DNA of 64,000 bases, taken from contig NZ_JAHCMU010000002.1 in NCBI RefSeq assembly GCF_018449435.1, positions 124,001 to 188,000 on the forward strand, in the 5' to 3' direction. Source of the stretch: Flagellimonas sp. 389. Lineage in GTDB: Bacteria > Bacteroidota > Bacteroidia > Flavobacteriales > Flavobacteriaceae. The stretch's first letter is position 1, and each line of letters begins with the position of its first letter. Positions 1 through 8,704 of the stretch are shown in pieces. The notes under the pieces are model-generated. The model was not told the DNA's origin, made no database searches, and saw only the letters and a program-made list of their open reading frames with translations. Made by a program: the position numbers and the translations under genes.

Positions 1-370
1 GATAACTAAAACCACCATCAAAGTATTCGTTTTGCAACTTGTTGTAAAACGATACACGTTCCGGGGTAATATGTGCTTTCACCATGCCCAAGGGAGCGCT
101 TATCCAGATAACTTTATCCTTCTCCATTCGCAAGCTCACCGTTACACCTTGGCTTTCATCACCATTGGAATAATCGATTTTTACCCGCCCGCTCAATGTT
201 TTAAAATCAGGTTGATTTGTGTAATGTTCGGCTATAATCCGTTTTGTTGAGATTCCTTCATCAATATTGCCCCCAGTAACCGCTTTTTTGGATTTACAGG
301 CACCAAAAATCAGTACTAAAAAAAGTAATGCTGCCGATTGTGCTTTTATCCTATCTAAAGTTAATTCCAT
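1..370 (-). CDS. DUF4292 family lipoprotein, 3' part cut by window edge
   Basis: Read from the reverse strand, the ATG at 368-370 opens a frame that runs off the window. The N-terminus has a hydrophobic signal (about residues 12-22) ending in FGACKSKK, a lipoprotein lipobox. Then comes a region with the pattern SGRVKIDYSNGDE...VTVSLRMEKDKVIWISAPLG typical of DUF4292, a Bacteroidota family related to LolA/LolB-like outer-membrane lipoprotein carriers. The start codon shares one base with the stop of the preceding TPR gene (TGATG), so translation is probably coupled. The family call is by recognition of sequence pattern; the exact role is not known. Confidence 0.75.
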   Translation of the reverse strand, partial: MELTLDRIKAQSAALLFLVLIFGACKSKKAVTGGNIDEGISTKRIIAEHYTNQPDFKTLSGRVKIDYSNGDESQGVTVSLRMEKDKVIWISAPLGMVKAHITPERVSFYNKLQNEYFDGGFSY

Positions 371-1308
371 CAGAGTCCAGGTTTAATTTTATTGGCATAT
401 TCGTTGGCCTTTGATGTATTACCAATTGCCATATAAGCTTTGGATAGTTCTTTGTAAATTTTATTGGCCAAAGCGGTATCATCAAACAAATAATCCAAAG
501 CACTCTCTAAAACTTCCGTAGCTTTTGAAGACTTGGAAACACCATTTAGCGCAGTTCCGTAAGCATAATAAAAATAGGGTTGTAACGGATAGGAGTCCAA
601 TGCCTCTTGAGACACATCTTCCATCTGTTTATAAGCTCTTTTTCCCAATAACGCTTCAATAGTTGATTTGTATTGGGCAACAGGGTCATCTTCCACAGGT
701 GGTTTTACCTCATAAGAAAATGTCGTTGTCCGTGTTATGGTATTCTTTTGTATAGAATCGTTTATTCTACGCGCTAAATCTGTTGCAAACTGGGAATTTT
801 CAAAGCTTTCCAACACCTTCAAAGCTGCGTTGTATTTCTTTCTCTTAAAATAAAGAATAGCAAGGTTTTCCTGTAGTTTTTTGTTTGTATACGGAATAGT
901 TGATTGTACAATATCCAAACTGCTTCCCTGTTTCTCCAAAATATTTAAAAGAAGCTCCAAATACCAATAATCCGTTGGTTGGGCAACCAAAGCTTCAATC
1001 GAATATTGCTGCGCCTGAATGTATTGTTTATTGGAAAAATAGGCCTTTGCTAACTCATAATCGATTACACTATTTGTTGGCTCTAAGCGTTTGCATTCCA
1101 AAAACAAGTCGATGGCCCTATCATAGTTTTGTATACCTTTTTGTTTTAATGCTTCAAAAAAAGCTTCTTGAAACTCATCGGTATATTCTTCAAGAAATAC
1201 TTCGGAACTCTGCTCAACATTGATTTTCTCTTCTCCTTGGGCATAGGTTTTCTGCAATATCAAAATTGATAAAGCACAATATACCCAAAAAAAGAATCTT
1301 TTATTCAT
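370..1308 (-). CDS. TPR-repeat exported protein
   Basis: A 312-residue protein with a signal peptide (hydrophobic residues about 5-23, ending in QKTYAQ) followed by tetratricopeptide-like helical repeats. Units can be seen around AIDLFLECKRLEPTN, YIQAQQYSIEALVAQPTD and QMEDVSQEALDSYPLQP. TPR proteins act as scaffolds, here in the periplasm. It lies between the nucleotidyltransferase gene (upstream, 39 nt) and the DUF4292 lipoprotein (downstream, 1-nt overlap). This order is commonly seen in Flavobacteriia and suggests a cell-envelope role. No specific partner can be named. Confidence 0.75.
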   Translation of the reverse strand: MNKRFFFWVYCALSILILQKTYAQGEEKINVEQSSEVFLEEYTDEFQEAFFEALKQKGIQNYDRAIDLFLECKRLEPTNSVIDYELAKAYFSNKQYIQAQQYSIEALVAQPTDYWYLELLLNILEKQGSSLDIVQSTIPYTNKKLQENLAILYFKRKKYNAALKVLESFENSQFATDLARRINDSIQKNTITRTTTFSYEVKPPVEDDPVAQYKSTIEALLGKRAYKQMEDVSQEALDSYPLQPYFYYAYGTALNGVSKSSKATEVLESALDYLFDDTALANKIYKELSKAYMAIGNTSKANEYANKIKPGL

Positions 1309-1347
1309 ACTATTTAACTCAAAGAAAATAAGCCCTCTTTTCTGCCT

Positions 1348-2364
1348 CTATTCCATAACAGAATAGTCCCCTATGCTTACCGTTTCAAAATTACCATCAA
1401 AAACCACTTCGTTGCCAATCATGGCATTATCCAAGTTAGCATTTTTGATATTGGTATTGGTTTGGATTAAACTATTTTTAACGGTTGAGTTTTCAATTGT
1501 AGTGTTGTCCCCAATTGAAACATAAGGTCCGACCGTGGCATTTTTTAGCACCACATTTTTACCGATAAAACAAGGCTCAATAATATTTGCATTTTCTTTT
1601 TGGACCGATTTGGAGATTAGCGCTTCGCCATCTTTATCTAAAAAACCGAGCATACGTTGATTGGTTTCCACGGTTACGTTTTTGTTTCCGCAGTCCATCC
1701 ATTCGTCTACTTTTCCTGGAACAAATTTCATTCCATTCTCCATCATTCGTTTAATGCCGTCGTTTATCTGATACTCTCCTCCATTAATAATGTCGTTGTC
1801 CAAAACGTACTGTAATTCATTTTTGAGTACCGCCACATCCTTAAAATAGTAAATGCCGATGACCGCTAAGTCCGAAACAAACTCTTGAGGTTTTTCGACC
1901 AACTCTACGATTTCGTTTTGTTCACTGAGTTTTACCACGCCAAATGCTTCTGGTCTGTCCACTTGCTTTACCCATATAACACTGTCTGCGGATTTGTCCA
2001 AATCAAAATCGGCACGGATTAGGGTATCGGCATAGGCAATTACAGCAGGTCCGCTAAGCGATTCTTTGGCACTCATAATGGCATGGCCCGTACCCAAGGG
2101 TTCATCTTGTCTATAGATGGAACCTTTGGCGCCAAGGTCTTTTGCCAATTGCATTAAACTATCGACTACATCATCGCCAAAAAAAGCGGGGTCCCCAAGG
2201 ATAAAGGCTACTTCTTCAATCTGTTCGCCCAAGACTTTGGCAATGTCGGTTACCAATCTGTGGACAATAGGTTTGCCCGCAACCGGAATCAAAGGTTTAG
2301 GTACAGTTAATGTGTGTGGGCGTAATCTTGAGCCGCGACCGGCCATGGGTACAATGATTTTCAT
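1348..2364 (-). CDS. Sugar-1-phosphate nucleotidyltransferase with left-handed beta-helix
   Basis: A 338-residue protein. The N-terminus carries the nucleotidyltransferase signature AGRGSRLRPHTLTVPKPL (residues 8-25), which binds the NTP and the sugar phosphate. The core contains GTGHAIM and YADTLI, the metal-binding aspartate region. From about residue 255 there are hexapeptide-like turns (IEPCFIGKNVVLKNATVGP, VSIGDNTTIENSTV) of a left-handed beta-helix. It would make an NDP-sugar (glucose-1-phosphate thymidylyl/uridylyl type) for envelope glycans. The acceptor specificity cannot be read from sequence. Downstream of dut in the same direction. Confidence 0.85.
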   Translation of the reverse strand: MKIIVPMAGRGSRLRPHTLTVPKPLIPVAGKPIVHRLVTDIAKVLGEQIEEVAFILGDPAFFGDDVVDSLMQLAKDLGAKGSIYRQDEPLGTGHAIMSAKESLSGPAVIAYADTLIRADFDLDKSADSVIWVKQVDRPEAFGVVKLSEQNEIVELVEKPQEFVSDLAVIGIYYFKDVAVLKNELQYVLDNDIINGGEYQINDGIKRMMENGMKFVPGKVDEWMDCGNKNVTVETNQRMLGFLDKDGEALISKSVQKENANIIEPCFIGKNVVLKNATVGPYVSIGDNTTIENSTVKNSLIQTNTNIKNANLDNAMIGNEVVFDGNFETVSIGDYSVME

Positions 2365-2455
2365 ATAGTTGCCTGTTAAAGCTGGTGTCTTTTAATTAAA
2401 CTTTTATCTTTTTGCTTTATTGTAATAGCAATGCCTTTACTGTATCGAAAGTATT

Positions 2456-2890
2456 CTATTTTTTCCCTGTGCTTCCAAATCCTCCAGAACCACGTTCCGT
2501 ATCGGAAAGTGATTCTACTTCTATCCATTCCGCCCGTTCATGTTTGGTAATGACCATTTGGGCAATGCGTTCCCCGTCCTCAATCGTAAAATCTTCGTGC
2601 GAAAGATTCACTAGAATCACCCCAACCTCACCACGGTAATCCGCATCTACAGTGCCTGGCGCATTCAATACCGTAATTCCTTTTTTTGCTGCCAGCCCGC
2701 TTCGGGGTCTCACTTGTGCTTCGTAACCAACAGGGAGTTCTATAAAAATTCCTGTTGGTATAATTGCTCTTTCAAGTGATTTTAACGTAACTGATTCGTT
2801 CAAACTTGCCCTTAAATCCATACCTGCAGATGCAACCGTTTCATAATGTGGCAATTGATGTGCAGATGTATTGATGATGTTAACTTTCAC
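2456..2890 (-). CDS. dut: dUTP diphosphatase (dUTPase)
   Basis: 144 residues, the usual length of a trimeric dUTPase. Conserved motifs in order are AGMDLRA (about 22-28), [11 protein letters not shown] (about 61-71), [13 protein letters not shown] (uracil-binding motif with the catalytic Asp), RIAQMV, and the C-terminal P-loop-like GSGGFGSTG. It hydrolyses dUTP to dUMP and PPi, keeping uracil out of DNA and feeding dTMP synthesis. The start codon overlaps the end of the flippase gene by 11 nt, so the two are co-transcribed. Confidence 0.95.
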   Translation of the reverse strand: MKVNIINTSAHQLPHYETVASAGMDLRASLNESVTLKSLERAIIPTGIFIELPVGYEAQVRPRSGLAAKKGITVLNAPGTVDADYRGEVGVILVNLSHEDFTIEDGERIAQMVITKHERAEWIEVESLSDTERGSGGFGSTGKK

Positions 2891-4349
2891 GTTGTAGAAA
2901 TATCGTTTTTAATTTATCGCCTTCCAATTTGTAAAGCATCCCCAAAAATAACAAAAGTAGTAGGCCTCCCGCTATTAAATTTCGGTTAAACACATAAAAG
3001 GACAATGCTGAGAAAGAAATTGAAACCGAAAGATAAAACACTATTTTCCTCATGTTGTAGGGAACTGGATAGTACTTTCTTCCAAAGTAATACGAAAGAA
3101 GCATCATGCTGGCGTAAGCTGCCAATGTTGCCAATGCAGAAGCCATATAACCAATCTTTGGGATAAAAATAATGTTGATGACCAATGTAATCAATGCGCC
3201 CACAGAAGATATGTAGGCTCCAAACTTGGTCTGGTCTGTGACCTTGTACCAAACGGACAAATTGTGATAAATTCCCAGACAAAAGCTTCCCAATAAAATA
3301 ATAGGTACTACGTTCAAGGCTTCCCAGTAGGTAGCATTTCTAATTAAGAGTTTTCCCAGAACATCTATAAAAACAACAACGCCCAATAAAATCAAACTCC
3401 CTAAAATCACAAAATAACTGGTGATCTCCGCATAGGTTTTCTGGGGTTTCTCGGTTTTGGCATGACTAAAGAAAAAAGGCTCCACCCCCATTCTAAAGGC
3501 AGTCCCAAAAAGCGTCATAAAAAGTGCCAATTTGTAACAGGCTCCATACTTACCAACTTCTGCTTCCGCTATCCCTTCAGGCAATATGGCAGTCAACAAA
3601 ATCTTATCCACGACTTCGTTGATGGTAAAGGCAATACCGGCTACCATTACCGGACCAGCGTATTTCAACATTCGTTTCCATAGGGCAGCGTCGAATGTAT
3701 AGGAAACCTTAAAGTAGGTAGGCAATAATATCAATAGCGTTACGCCACTAGCTATAATATTGGAGATAAAAATATATTGAATCTCCCAGTCTGTTCTATA
3801 GATACTGCTCAAAAAACTAGCCGCATTTTCTTGGGCGGTTTTTGGCAAAATGAGTAGGAAAAAAACATTGAATGTTAAGTTTATAATGACATTGACGCTT
3901 TTAAGTACCGCATAATTCATTGGTTTTTCTTGTGCCCTTAAAAGTGCAAAAGGAACAATGACCAAGGCATCCAATACCAAAATGTAAGCGGTAAATCTTA
4001 TGTAATCTGGATTAATGTTGGTAAGACCGGAAAGACTTTCTTTTACTACCATAGCCACGATCAAAAACAATAGGGACGATACCAATAAGGATATCAATGA
4101 CGTGGAAACAACGGTACTCTTGTTCTCTTGTTTATGATAAAACCGAAAAAAGGCGGTTTCCATACCATAGGCCAAGAACACATTAAAAATAGCGATCCAA
4201 GCATAAATGTTTACATACTGTCCATAGCCCGAAGCATTCTCAAAGACCGAAGTGTATAGCGGAAGCAGAAAAAAAGAAATGACCCTTGGCAAAACGGTTG
4301 CAAGGCCATAGATAAAAGTCTGTTTAAAAAGCTTTTTTAACGGGTTCAA
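2880..4349 (-). CDS. Lipopolysaccharide/oligosaccharide flippase (Wzx/MOP family)
   Basis: A polytopic membrane protein of about 489 residues with some 14 hydrophobic segments. It starts with [18 protein letters not shown], the typical N-terminus of flavobacterial polysaccharide flippases. The frame is open to an ATG at 4424, but the extra 25 residues look unconserved. I prefer the TTG at 4347-4349, which gives a protein beginning MNPLKKLF; this is a judgement, not proof. It probably flips a lipid-linked glycan. It is the first gene of the flippase-dut-nucleotidyltransferase-TPR-DUF4292 run and diverges from the sulfatase. Confidence 0.8.
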   Translation of the reverse strand: MNPLKKLFKQTFIYGLATVLPRVISFFLLPLYTSVFENASGYGQYVNIYAWIAIFNVFLAYGMETAFFRFYHKQENKSTVVSTSLISLLVSSLLFLIVAMVVKESLSGLTNINPDYIRFTAYILVLDALVIVPFALLRAQEKPMNYAVLKSVNVIINLTFNVFFLLILPKTAQENAASFLSSIYRTDWEIQYIFISNIIASGVTLLILLPTYFKVSYTFDAALWKRMLKYAGPVMVAGIAFTINEVVDKILLTAILPEGIAEAEVGKYGACYKLALFMTLFGTAFRMGVEPFFFSHAKTEKPQKTYAEITSYFVILGSLILLGVVVFIDVLGKLLIRNATYWEALNVVPIILLGSFCLGIYHNLSVWYKVTDQTKFGAYISSVGALITLVINIIFIPKIGYMASALATLAAYASMMLLSYYFGRKYYPVPYNMRKIVFYLSVSISFSALSFYVFNRNLIAGGLLLLLFLGMLYKLEGDKLKTIFLQRES

Positions 4350-4473
4350 TGGGGATTCAATCTTTAAAAACCTATGGTAAGGTGATTGCAAGTTACGTAA
4401 AACCCCAAAACTTATGCTCAGCATCTTATTGCACCCAAATAATTTATATTTTTAGGTGTAAACTATACAGCCC

Positions 4474-6126
4474 ATGAAAATTCAAACAAAACCAATTCTA
4501 CTTCTCCTTTCCGCTCTTTCCCTATTTTCTTGTGCTGAAAAGAAAAAGGAAGCCGATAAAGTGGTCCATGAAAAACCGAACATCATTTTTATCATGTCCG
4601 ATGATCATGCCTATCAAGCCATAAGTGCCTACAGCGATCGTTTGATTGAAACTCCCAATATAGACCGTATTGGTAAAGAAGGTATTGTTTTTACCAACGC
4701 CAGTGTCACCAATTCTATTTGCGCTCCTTCTCGAGCCACAATTTTAACCGGAAAGCACACGCACATCAACGGAAAAGTAGACAATCAAATGCCTTTCGAT
4801 ACCACACAGGTTACGTTTCCACAAATTTTCCAAGAGGCGGGTTACCAAACGGCTATGTTCGGAAAACTTCATTTTGGGAACAATCCCAAGGGCGTGGACG
4901 AATTTATGATCTTGCCTGATCAAGGTTCGTATATCAACCCCGATTTTATAACCAAAACGGGTGACACAACCCGAGTTGAAGGATATGTAACCGATGTTAT
5001 CACCGACCTCACATTAAATTGGTTGGACAAAAAAAGAGACACCCTAAAGCCTTTTATGCTGATGTATCTGCACAAGGCCCCGCATAGACCTTGGTGGCCC
5101 AGACCGGATAAGTTCAAAGAGTTTTTGGGCAAGAAATTTCCAGAACCAGAATCGTTGTTCGATGATTATCAAAATAGGGGCACAGCGGCCAAAACCGCAG
5201 AAATGAACCTACTGCACGACATGATGTACAACCACGACAGTAAGATTCGACCCGAGGTGACCCAACGGATGAAAAATTTGAGCCCCAAAGTGCGGGAATA
5301 CGAGGGTGGATTTCAGATGCCCTACACTGATCGCGTAAATGAGGAGCAAAAAGTACTTTACGAGCCTATTTTGGATGAAATCAATAAAGATTTTGAGGAG
5401 AATTGGCCTACGATGACCGATGAAGAAAAAATGAAATGGAAATACCAGCGGTACATGCAGGATTATTTGGCCTGTGTCTCTTCTGTAGATGACAATGTGG
5501 GACGGTTGCTCGAATATTTGGACGAAAACCAATTAGCGGATAACACTATGGTCGTGTATACTTCCGACCAAGGTTTTTATTTGGGAGAACATGGATGGTT
5601 TGATAAACGTTTTATCTATGACGAATCATTTAAAACGCCATTGCTCATTAAATGGCCAAATCGGATTAAACCCGGAATCACCAGCGAAGAAATGGTCCAA
5701 AACCTGGACTTTGCACAAACCTTTTTAGAAGCTGCCCAGATTGAAGCACCAACCGATATGCAGGGTGAAAGCTTGATGCCGCTTTTAACATCGAACATAG
5801 GTGCATGGACAAGAGATGCGGTTTATTACCATTACTACGAATATCCAGCTGTGCACCAAGTAAAACGCCATTACGGTATCGTGACCATAGATTACAAACT
5901 AGCTCATTTTTATTACGATGTGGATGAATGGGAGCTGTATGACCGTAAGAAAGATCCTCAAGAAATGAACAATGTCTACGATAATCCTGAATATGCGGAT
6001 GTGGTTGTGGAACTCAAGAAAAAATTGGAAGAATTACGCATACTGTATAAAGATTCGGACGAGCTGAACCAAAAGTATATAGACATTCACCACGCCAACA
6101 GTATTGATTCCCCTTTGAAGAAATGA
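4474..6126 (+). CDS. Lipoprotein sulfatase (type I, formylglycine-dependent)
   Basis: 550 residues. The signal peptide ends in a lipobox (LSLFSC, Cys20), so it is membrane-anchored. The alkaline-phosphatase-fold sulfatase domain shows the metal aspartates in MSDDHAY (Asp43-Asp44). The maturation motif C83-A-P-S-R has its cysteine oxidised to formylglycine. A later metal-site stretch is TSDQGFYLGEHGW. The C-terminal part (WELYDRKKDPQEMNNV) is the small subdomain. It removes sulfate esters, probably from marine algal glycans, but the substrate cannot be named. No anaerobic sulfatase maturase is in the window. Transcribed alone. Confidence 0.9.
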   Translation: MKIQTKPILLLLSALSLFSCAEKKKEADKVVHEKPNIIFIMSDDHAYQAISAYSDRLIETPNIDRIGKEGIVFTNASVTNSICAPSRATILTGKHTHINGKVDNQMPFDTTQVTFPQIFQEAGYQTAMFGKLHFGNNPKGVDEFMILPDQGSYINPDFITKTGDTTRVEGYVTDVITDLTLNWLDKKRDTLKPFMLMYLHKAPHRPWWPRPDKFKEFLGKKFPEPESLFDDYQNRGTAAKTAEMNLLHDMMYNHDSKIRPEVTQRMKNLSPKVREYEGGFQMPYTDRVNEEQKVLYEPILDEINKDFEENWPTMTDEEKMKWKYQRYMQDYLACVSSVDDNVGRLLEYLDENQLADNTMVVYTSDQGFYLGEHGWFDKRFIYDESFKTPLLIKWPNRIKPGITSEEMVQNLDFAQTFLEAAQIEAPTDMQGESLMPLLTSNIGAWTRDAVYYHYYEYPAVHQVKRHYGIVTIDYKLAHFYYDVDEWELYDRKKDPQEMNNVYDNPEYADVVVELKKKLEELRILYKDSDELNQKYIDIHHANSIDSPLKK

Positions 6127-6251
6127 TTCTAAATACGAGGTACGAAATACGAAGTTGAAGTTTTTTGTGGACTGGTCAAGGGTGAAAGGTAAAGGTTTTG
6201 GTGGAAGAAAGTCCTGAGTTCTGAGTTAAAAATCTTATTTTCAGCACCTTT

Positions 6252-6335
6252 TTTCAACTTTCAACTTTCAACTTTCAACTTTCAACTTTCAACTTTCAAC
6301 TTTCAACTTTCAACTTTCAACTTTCAACTTTCAAT
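6252..6335 (+). repeat. Tandem heptamer array TTTCAAC, 12 units
   Basis: Eleven perfect copies of TTTCAAC (6252-6328) followed by a variant TTTCAAT (6329-6335). The unit has no dyad symmetry and there are no spacers, so this is a simple tandem repeat, not a CRISPR. It lies downstream of both flanking genes. Confidence 0.97.
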
Positions 6336-6339
6336 TTCA

Positions 6340-6416
6340 GACATCGGACATCAGACATCGGACATCAGACATCGGACATCGGACATCGGACATCAGACAT
6401 CAGACATCAGACATCA
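6340..6416 (+). repeat. Tandem heptamer array GACATCR, 11 units
   Basis: Eleven uninterrupted copies of GACATC followed by G or A. In order, the seventh base reads G,A,G,A,G,G,G,A,A,A,A. It starts 4 nt after the neighbouring TTTCAAC array and has the same unit length but an unrelated unit sequence. Confidence 0.97.
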
Positions 6417-6428
6417 ATAAAACAAAAA

Positions 6429-7673
6429 CTAGTTTTCTATCACGCTCTCGACCTCAATTTCATCAATTTTCATACGTTTCATGGCGATTGTTGCAAAAAC
6501 AAAAGCTATTGCTAAAAATACTGCTGCCAGTGCGTAGGATGCGCCGGGAAAATAAATAGTCCCTTCAGGACGGATAAAGTAGTAAAATACCGGAGAGAAC
6601 ACCAATTGTCCTAAAATAGCGGTAATACTCACTAGGCTTGTTATGGAGCCTTGTAAAATCCCCTGTTCTTTTTCTGAAACTTGGTTGGAGATAATCCCCT
6701 GTACGGTTGGCCCCGCCACTCCACCAAGGGCATAGGGTATCAAAAACGCATAGAGCATCCAGGGTTCATCAGCTTGCGAGAAGAGGAACATACCAAAAGT
6801 ACACAACAAAAACCCAAAGGTAACGACGTTGCGCTTTCCAAACTTTTTGACCACTGCACCCACTAAAAACCCTTGTACAAAAGCAACTAGAAGACCTACG
6901 ACCACCAAAGACAGCCCTATTTGTTTTGGATTCCAATCAAAACGTTCAATACAATAATACGACCAGACTGACGGTAAGGCTTGCCCAGCTAAGTTGGCCA
7001 GAAAAAAAGCAAATATCAGCAGTAAGACGCCTTTATAGTTTTTTAGAGCAACCAAGGAAACACCGGGTATCATCTTCATCACATTTATCGACCTTCTGTT
7101 TTCTTTTACCAAAGATTCTGGAACAAATAGCCATCCAAAGAGAAAATTGGCAAAAGTGAGTCCCGCAGCAATGTAAAATGGAAGTCTAATATCAATATCA
7201 CCAAAAAAACCACCAATACCAGGGCCAATAATAAAACCCAAACCGAATGCCGCACCGATCAAACCAAAATTCTTTGCTTTTTCTTCCTTGGTGCTTATGT
7301 CGGCTATATAAGCAGAAGCGACCGTAAAACTTGCTCCCGTGATTCCGGCCAAAAACCGTCCTACAAACAACCATATGATTGTAGGCGCCCATGCATGGAT
7401 CAAATAATCGATGCTCAACCCCAGCAAGGACAATAACAGAATAGGCTTGCGGCCATACTGATCCGAAATTTCACCTAATACGGGCGAAAACAAAAATTGC
7501 ATACCAGCAAAGGCGGTGGTTAACCACATACCATAAATAACGGCCATATGGGTACCTTCACCGGTCAATTGCATTATGAATTCAGGGATAATCGGCAGTA
7601 TGATACCTATGCCGATAACATCTACTAAAATGGTAATGAAAATAAAGAGGAGTGCGGTTTTTTTAGATTTCAT
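6429..7673 (-). CDS. MFS transporter, TCR/Tet-like drug exporter
   Basis: 414 residues with 12 predicted membrane spans. It begins with the TetA-type pattern FITILVDVIGIGIILPIIPEF and has the MFS loop 2-3 motif GEISDQYGRKPILL (about residues 77-90) that is diagnostic of this superfamily. TCR/Tet members are proton-coupled exporters of tetracycline-like or other small molecules. Many chromosomal homologues do not confer tetracycline resistance, so the substrate is open. The start lies just beyond the terminator of the ATP synthase cluster. Confidence 0.85.
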   Translation of the reverse strand: MKSKKTALLFIFITILVDVIGIGIILPIIPEFIMQLTGEGTHMAVIYGMWLTTAFAGMQFLFSPVLGEISDQYGRKPILLLSLLGLSIDYLIHAWAPTIIWLFVGRFLAGITGASFTVASAYIADISTKEEKAKNFGLIGAAFGLGFIIGPGIGGFFGDIDIRLPFYIAAGLTFANFLFGWLFVPESLVKENRRSINVMKMIPGVSLVALKNYKGVLLLIFAFFLANLAGQALPSVWSYYCIERFDWNPKQIGLSLVVVGLLVAFVQGFLVGAVVKKFGKRNVVTFGFLLCTFGMFLFSQADEPWMLYAFLIPYALGGVAGPTVQGIISNQVSEKEQGILQGSITSLVSITAILGQLVFSPVFYYFIRPEGTIYFPGASYALAAVFLAIAFVFATIAMKRMKIDEIEVESVIEN

Positions 7674-7692
7674 GATTCAGCAAAAGTCGGAT

Positions 7693-7720
7693 AAAAAAAG
7701 CCCCGCAATTAGTGCAGGGC
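7693..7720 (-). terminator. Intrinsic terminator after atpG
   Basis: On the minus strand GCCCTGCA (7720-7713), loop CTAAT, TGCGGGGC (7707-7700) form an 8-bp stem with one G-U pair. It is followed directly by seven T (7699-7693). It lies 29 nt past the atpG stop and closes the ATP synthase cluster before the MFS gene. Confidence 0.9.
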
Positions 7721-7749
7721 CATTATATTTTCATCAACTATAAATGAGC

Positions 7750-8610
7750 TTAATTATTCAACGCTTCCGCTCCACCAACAATCTCTAAAATCTCATTGGT
7801 AATCGCAGCTTGTCTTGCTTTGTTATAGGTCAATTTTAATTGATCTCTAAGCTCTGTGGCATTATCCGTTGCTTTGTGCATTGCTGTCATACGTGCACCG
7901 TGCTCACTTGCAAAAGAATCTCGAACAGCTTTATACAATTGCGTTTTTAGTGATTTAGGAATCAGTTCTTCAACAATTTCTGCCTTAGAAGGTTCAAAAA
8001 TATAGTCGGCCGCTCCAGAAGTATCTCCCTCAACAGGAACCAAGGGCAAAAACTGTTCGGTCATCACAATTTGTGTGGCCGCATTTTTGAACTTGTTGTA
8101 TACCAATTCAATTTTATCATAGTTACCTTCAGTAAAGTGATCCATTAAATTCTGGGCAATTTCGGCTACATTATCAAAAGTCAAATCATCATATACTTGA
8201 CTATGATTCGCAATTACGGTACTTCTTTTTCCCAATAGGTCGTTTCCTTTTTTACCAATGGCCAAGAAATCTACCTGCTTGCCACCATAAGTCTGCTCAT
8301 GCAAGAATATACTCTGTTTGATGATATTGGTATTGAAGGCTCCACACAATCCACGATTAGAAGTAATAGCCACGACCAAGACCTTGTTTACCGTTCTATT
8401 ATCCGTGAATTTGCTTCCTGCATCCCCGTCCAAACTAGCACTAAGGTTTTGCAACAGTTCCGTAAGCTTATTTGCGTACGGGCGCATTGCGGTAATAGCA
8501 TCTTGGGCTTTTTTCAACTTAGCGGCAGATACCATTTTCATGGCACTAGTAATCTGCATAGTTGATGATACCGATGCTATCCTATTTCGTATTTCCTTTA
8601 AATTGGCCAT
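7750..8610 (-). CDS. atpG: ATP synthase F1 subunit gamma
   Basis: 286 residues, the normal length for the central rotor shaft. The N-terminal helix MANLKEIRNRIASVSSTMQITSAMKMVSAAKLKKAQ and the C-terminal RQAAITNEILEIVGGAEAL are the conserved coiled-coil halves that sit inside the alpha3beta3 ring. It couples ion-driven rotation of the c-ring to catalysis. It is the last gene of atpBEFHAG and is followed by a strong terminator. atpD and atpC are not here, as is usual in Bacteroidota, where they lie elsewhere. A block of 7-nt repeats sits 6 nt before the start codon. Confidence 0.98.
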   Translation of the reverse strand: MANLKEIRNRIASVSSTMQITSAMKMVSAAKLKKAQDAITAMRPYANKLTELLQNLSASLDGDAGSKFTDNRTVNKVLVVAITSNRGLCGAFNTNIIKQSIFLHEQTYGGKQVDFLAIGKKGNDLLGKRSTVIANHSQVYDDLTFDNVAEIAQNLMDHFTEGNYDKIELVYNKFKNAATQIVMTEQFLPLVPVEGDTSGAADYIFEPSKAEIVEELIPKSLKTQLYKAVRDSFASEHGARMTAMHKATDNATELRDQLKLTYNKARQAAITNEILEIVGGAEALNN

Positions 8611-8616
8611 TCTTTT

Positions 8617-8651
8617 TAGTATTTAGTAGTTAGTATTGAGTAGTTAGATTT
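8617..8651 (+). repeat. Degenerate heptad block upstream of atpG
   Basis: Five consecutive 7-mers: TAGTATT, TAGTAGT, TAGTATT, GAGTAGT, TAGATTT. The first three bases are held while the last four vary. On the coding strand the block ends 6 nt (AAAAGA) before the atpG ATG. Confidence 0.85.
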
Positions 8652-8662
8652 TTCATCCATGC

Positions 8663-8704
8663 TACATCATACCGTATACTGTTTACGCAATACTTAATAC
8701 TAAC
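8663..8704 (+). repeat. Degenerate heptad block overlapping the atpA stop
   Basis: Six consecutive 7-mers all starting TAC: TACATCA, TACCGTA, TACTGTT, TACGCAA, TACTTAA, TACTAAC. The last unit overlaps the atpA stop codon (8700-8702). It lies in the atpA-atpG spacer together with the block at 8617-8651. Confidence 0.85.

Larger units (their letters stand above)
6127..6428. other. Convergent gap made of 7-bp repeat blocks
   Basis: The 302-nt gap between the convergent sulfatase and MFS genes has no ORF. It holds a chain of 7-nt-periodic blocks: 6130-6157 (TAAATAC, GAGGTAC, GAAATAC, GAAGTTG), 6174-6201 (GGTCAAG, GGTGAAA, GGTAAAG, GTTTTGG), 6214-6227 (CTGAGTT twice), then the two regular arrays listed separately. 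I see no terminator-type hairpin. Confidence 0.7.

Noticed and set aside
2986..3282. 98-residue minus-strand ORF inside the flippase gene
   Set aside because: Out-of-frame shadow of the flippase with no recognisable features. The same judgement applies to the other long shadows, for example 18818-19078, 27254-27616 and 32286-32687.
6252..6416. Possible CRISPR array
   Set aside because: Repeats are 7 nt, directly adjacent, without spacers, and no cas gene is nearby; they are simple tandem repeats.
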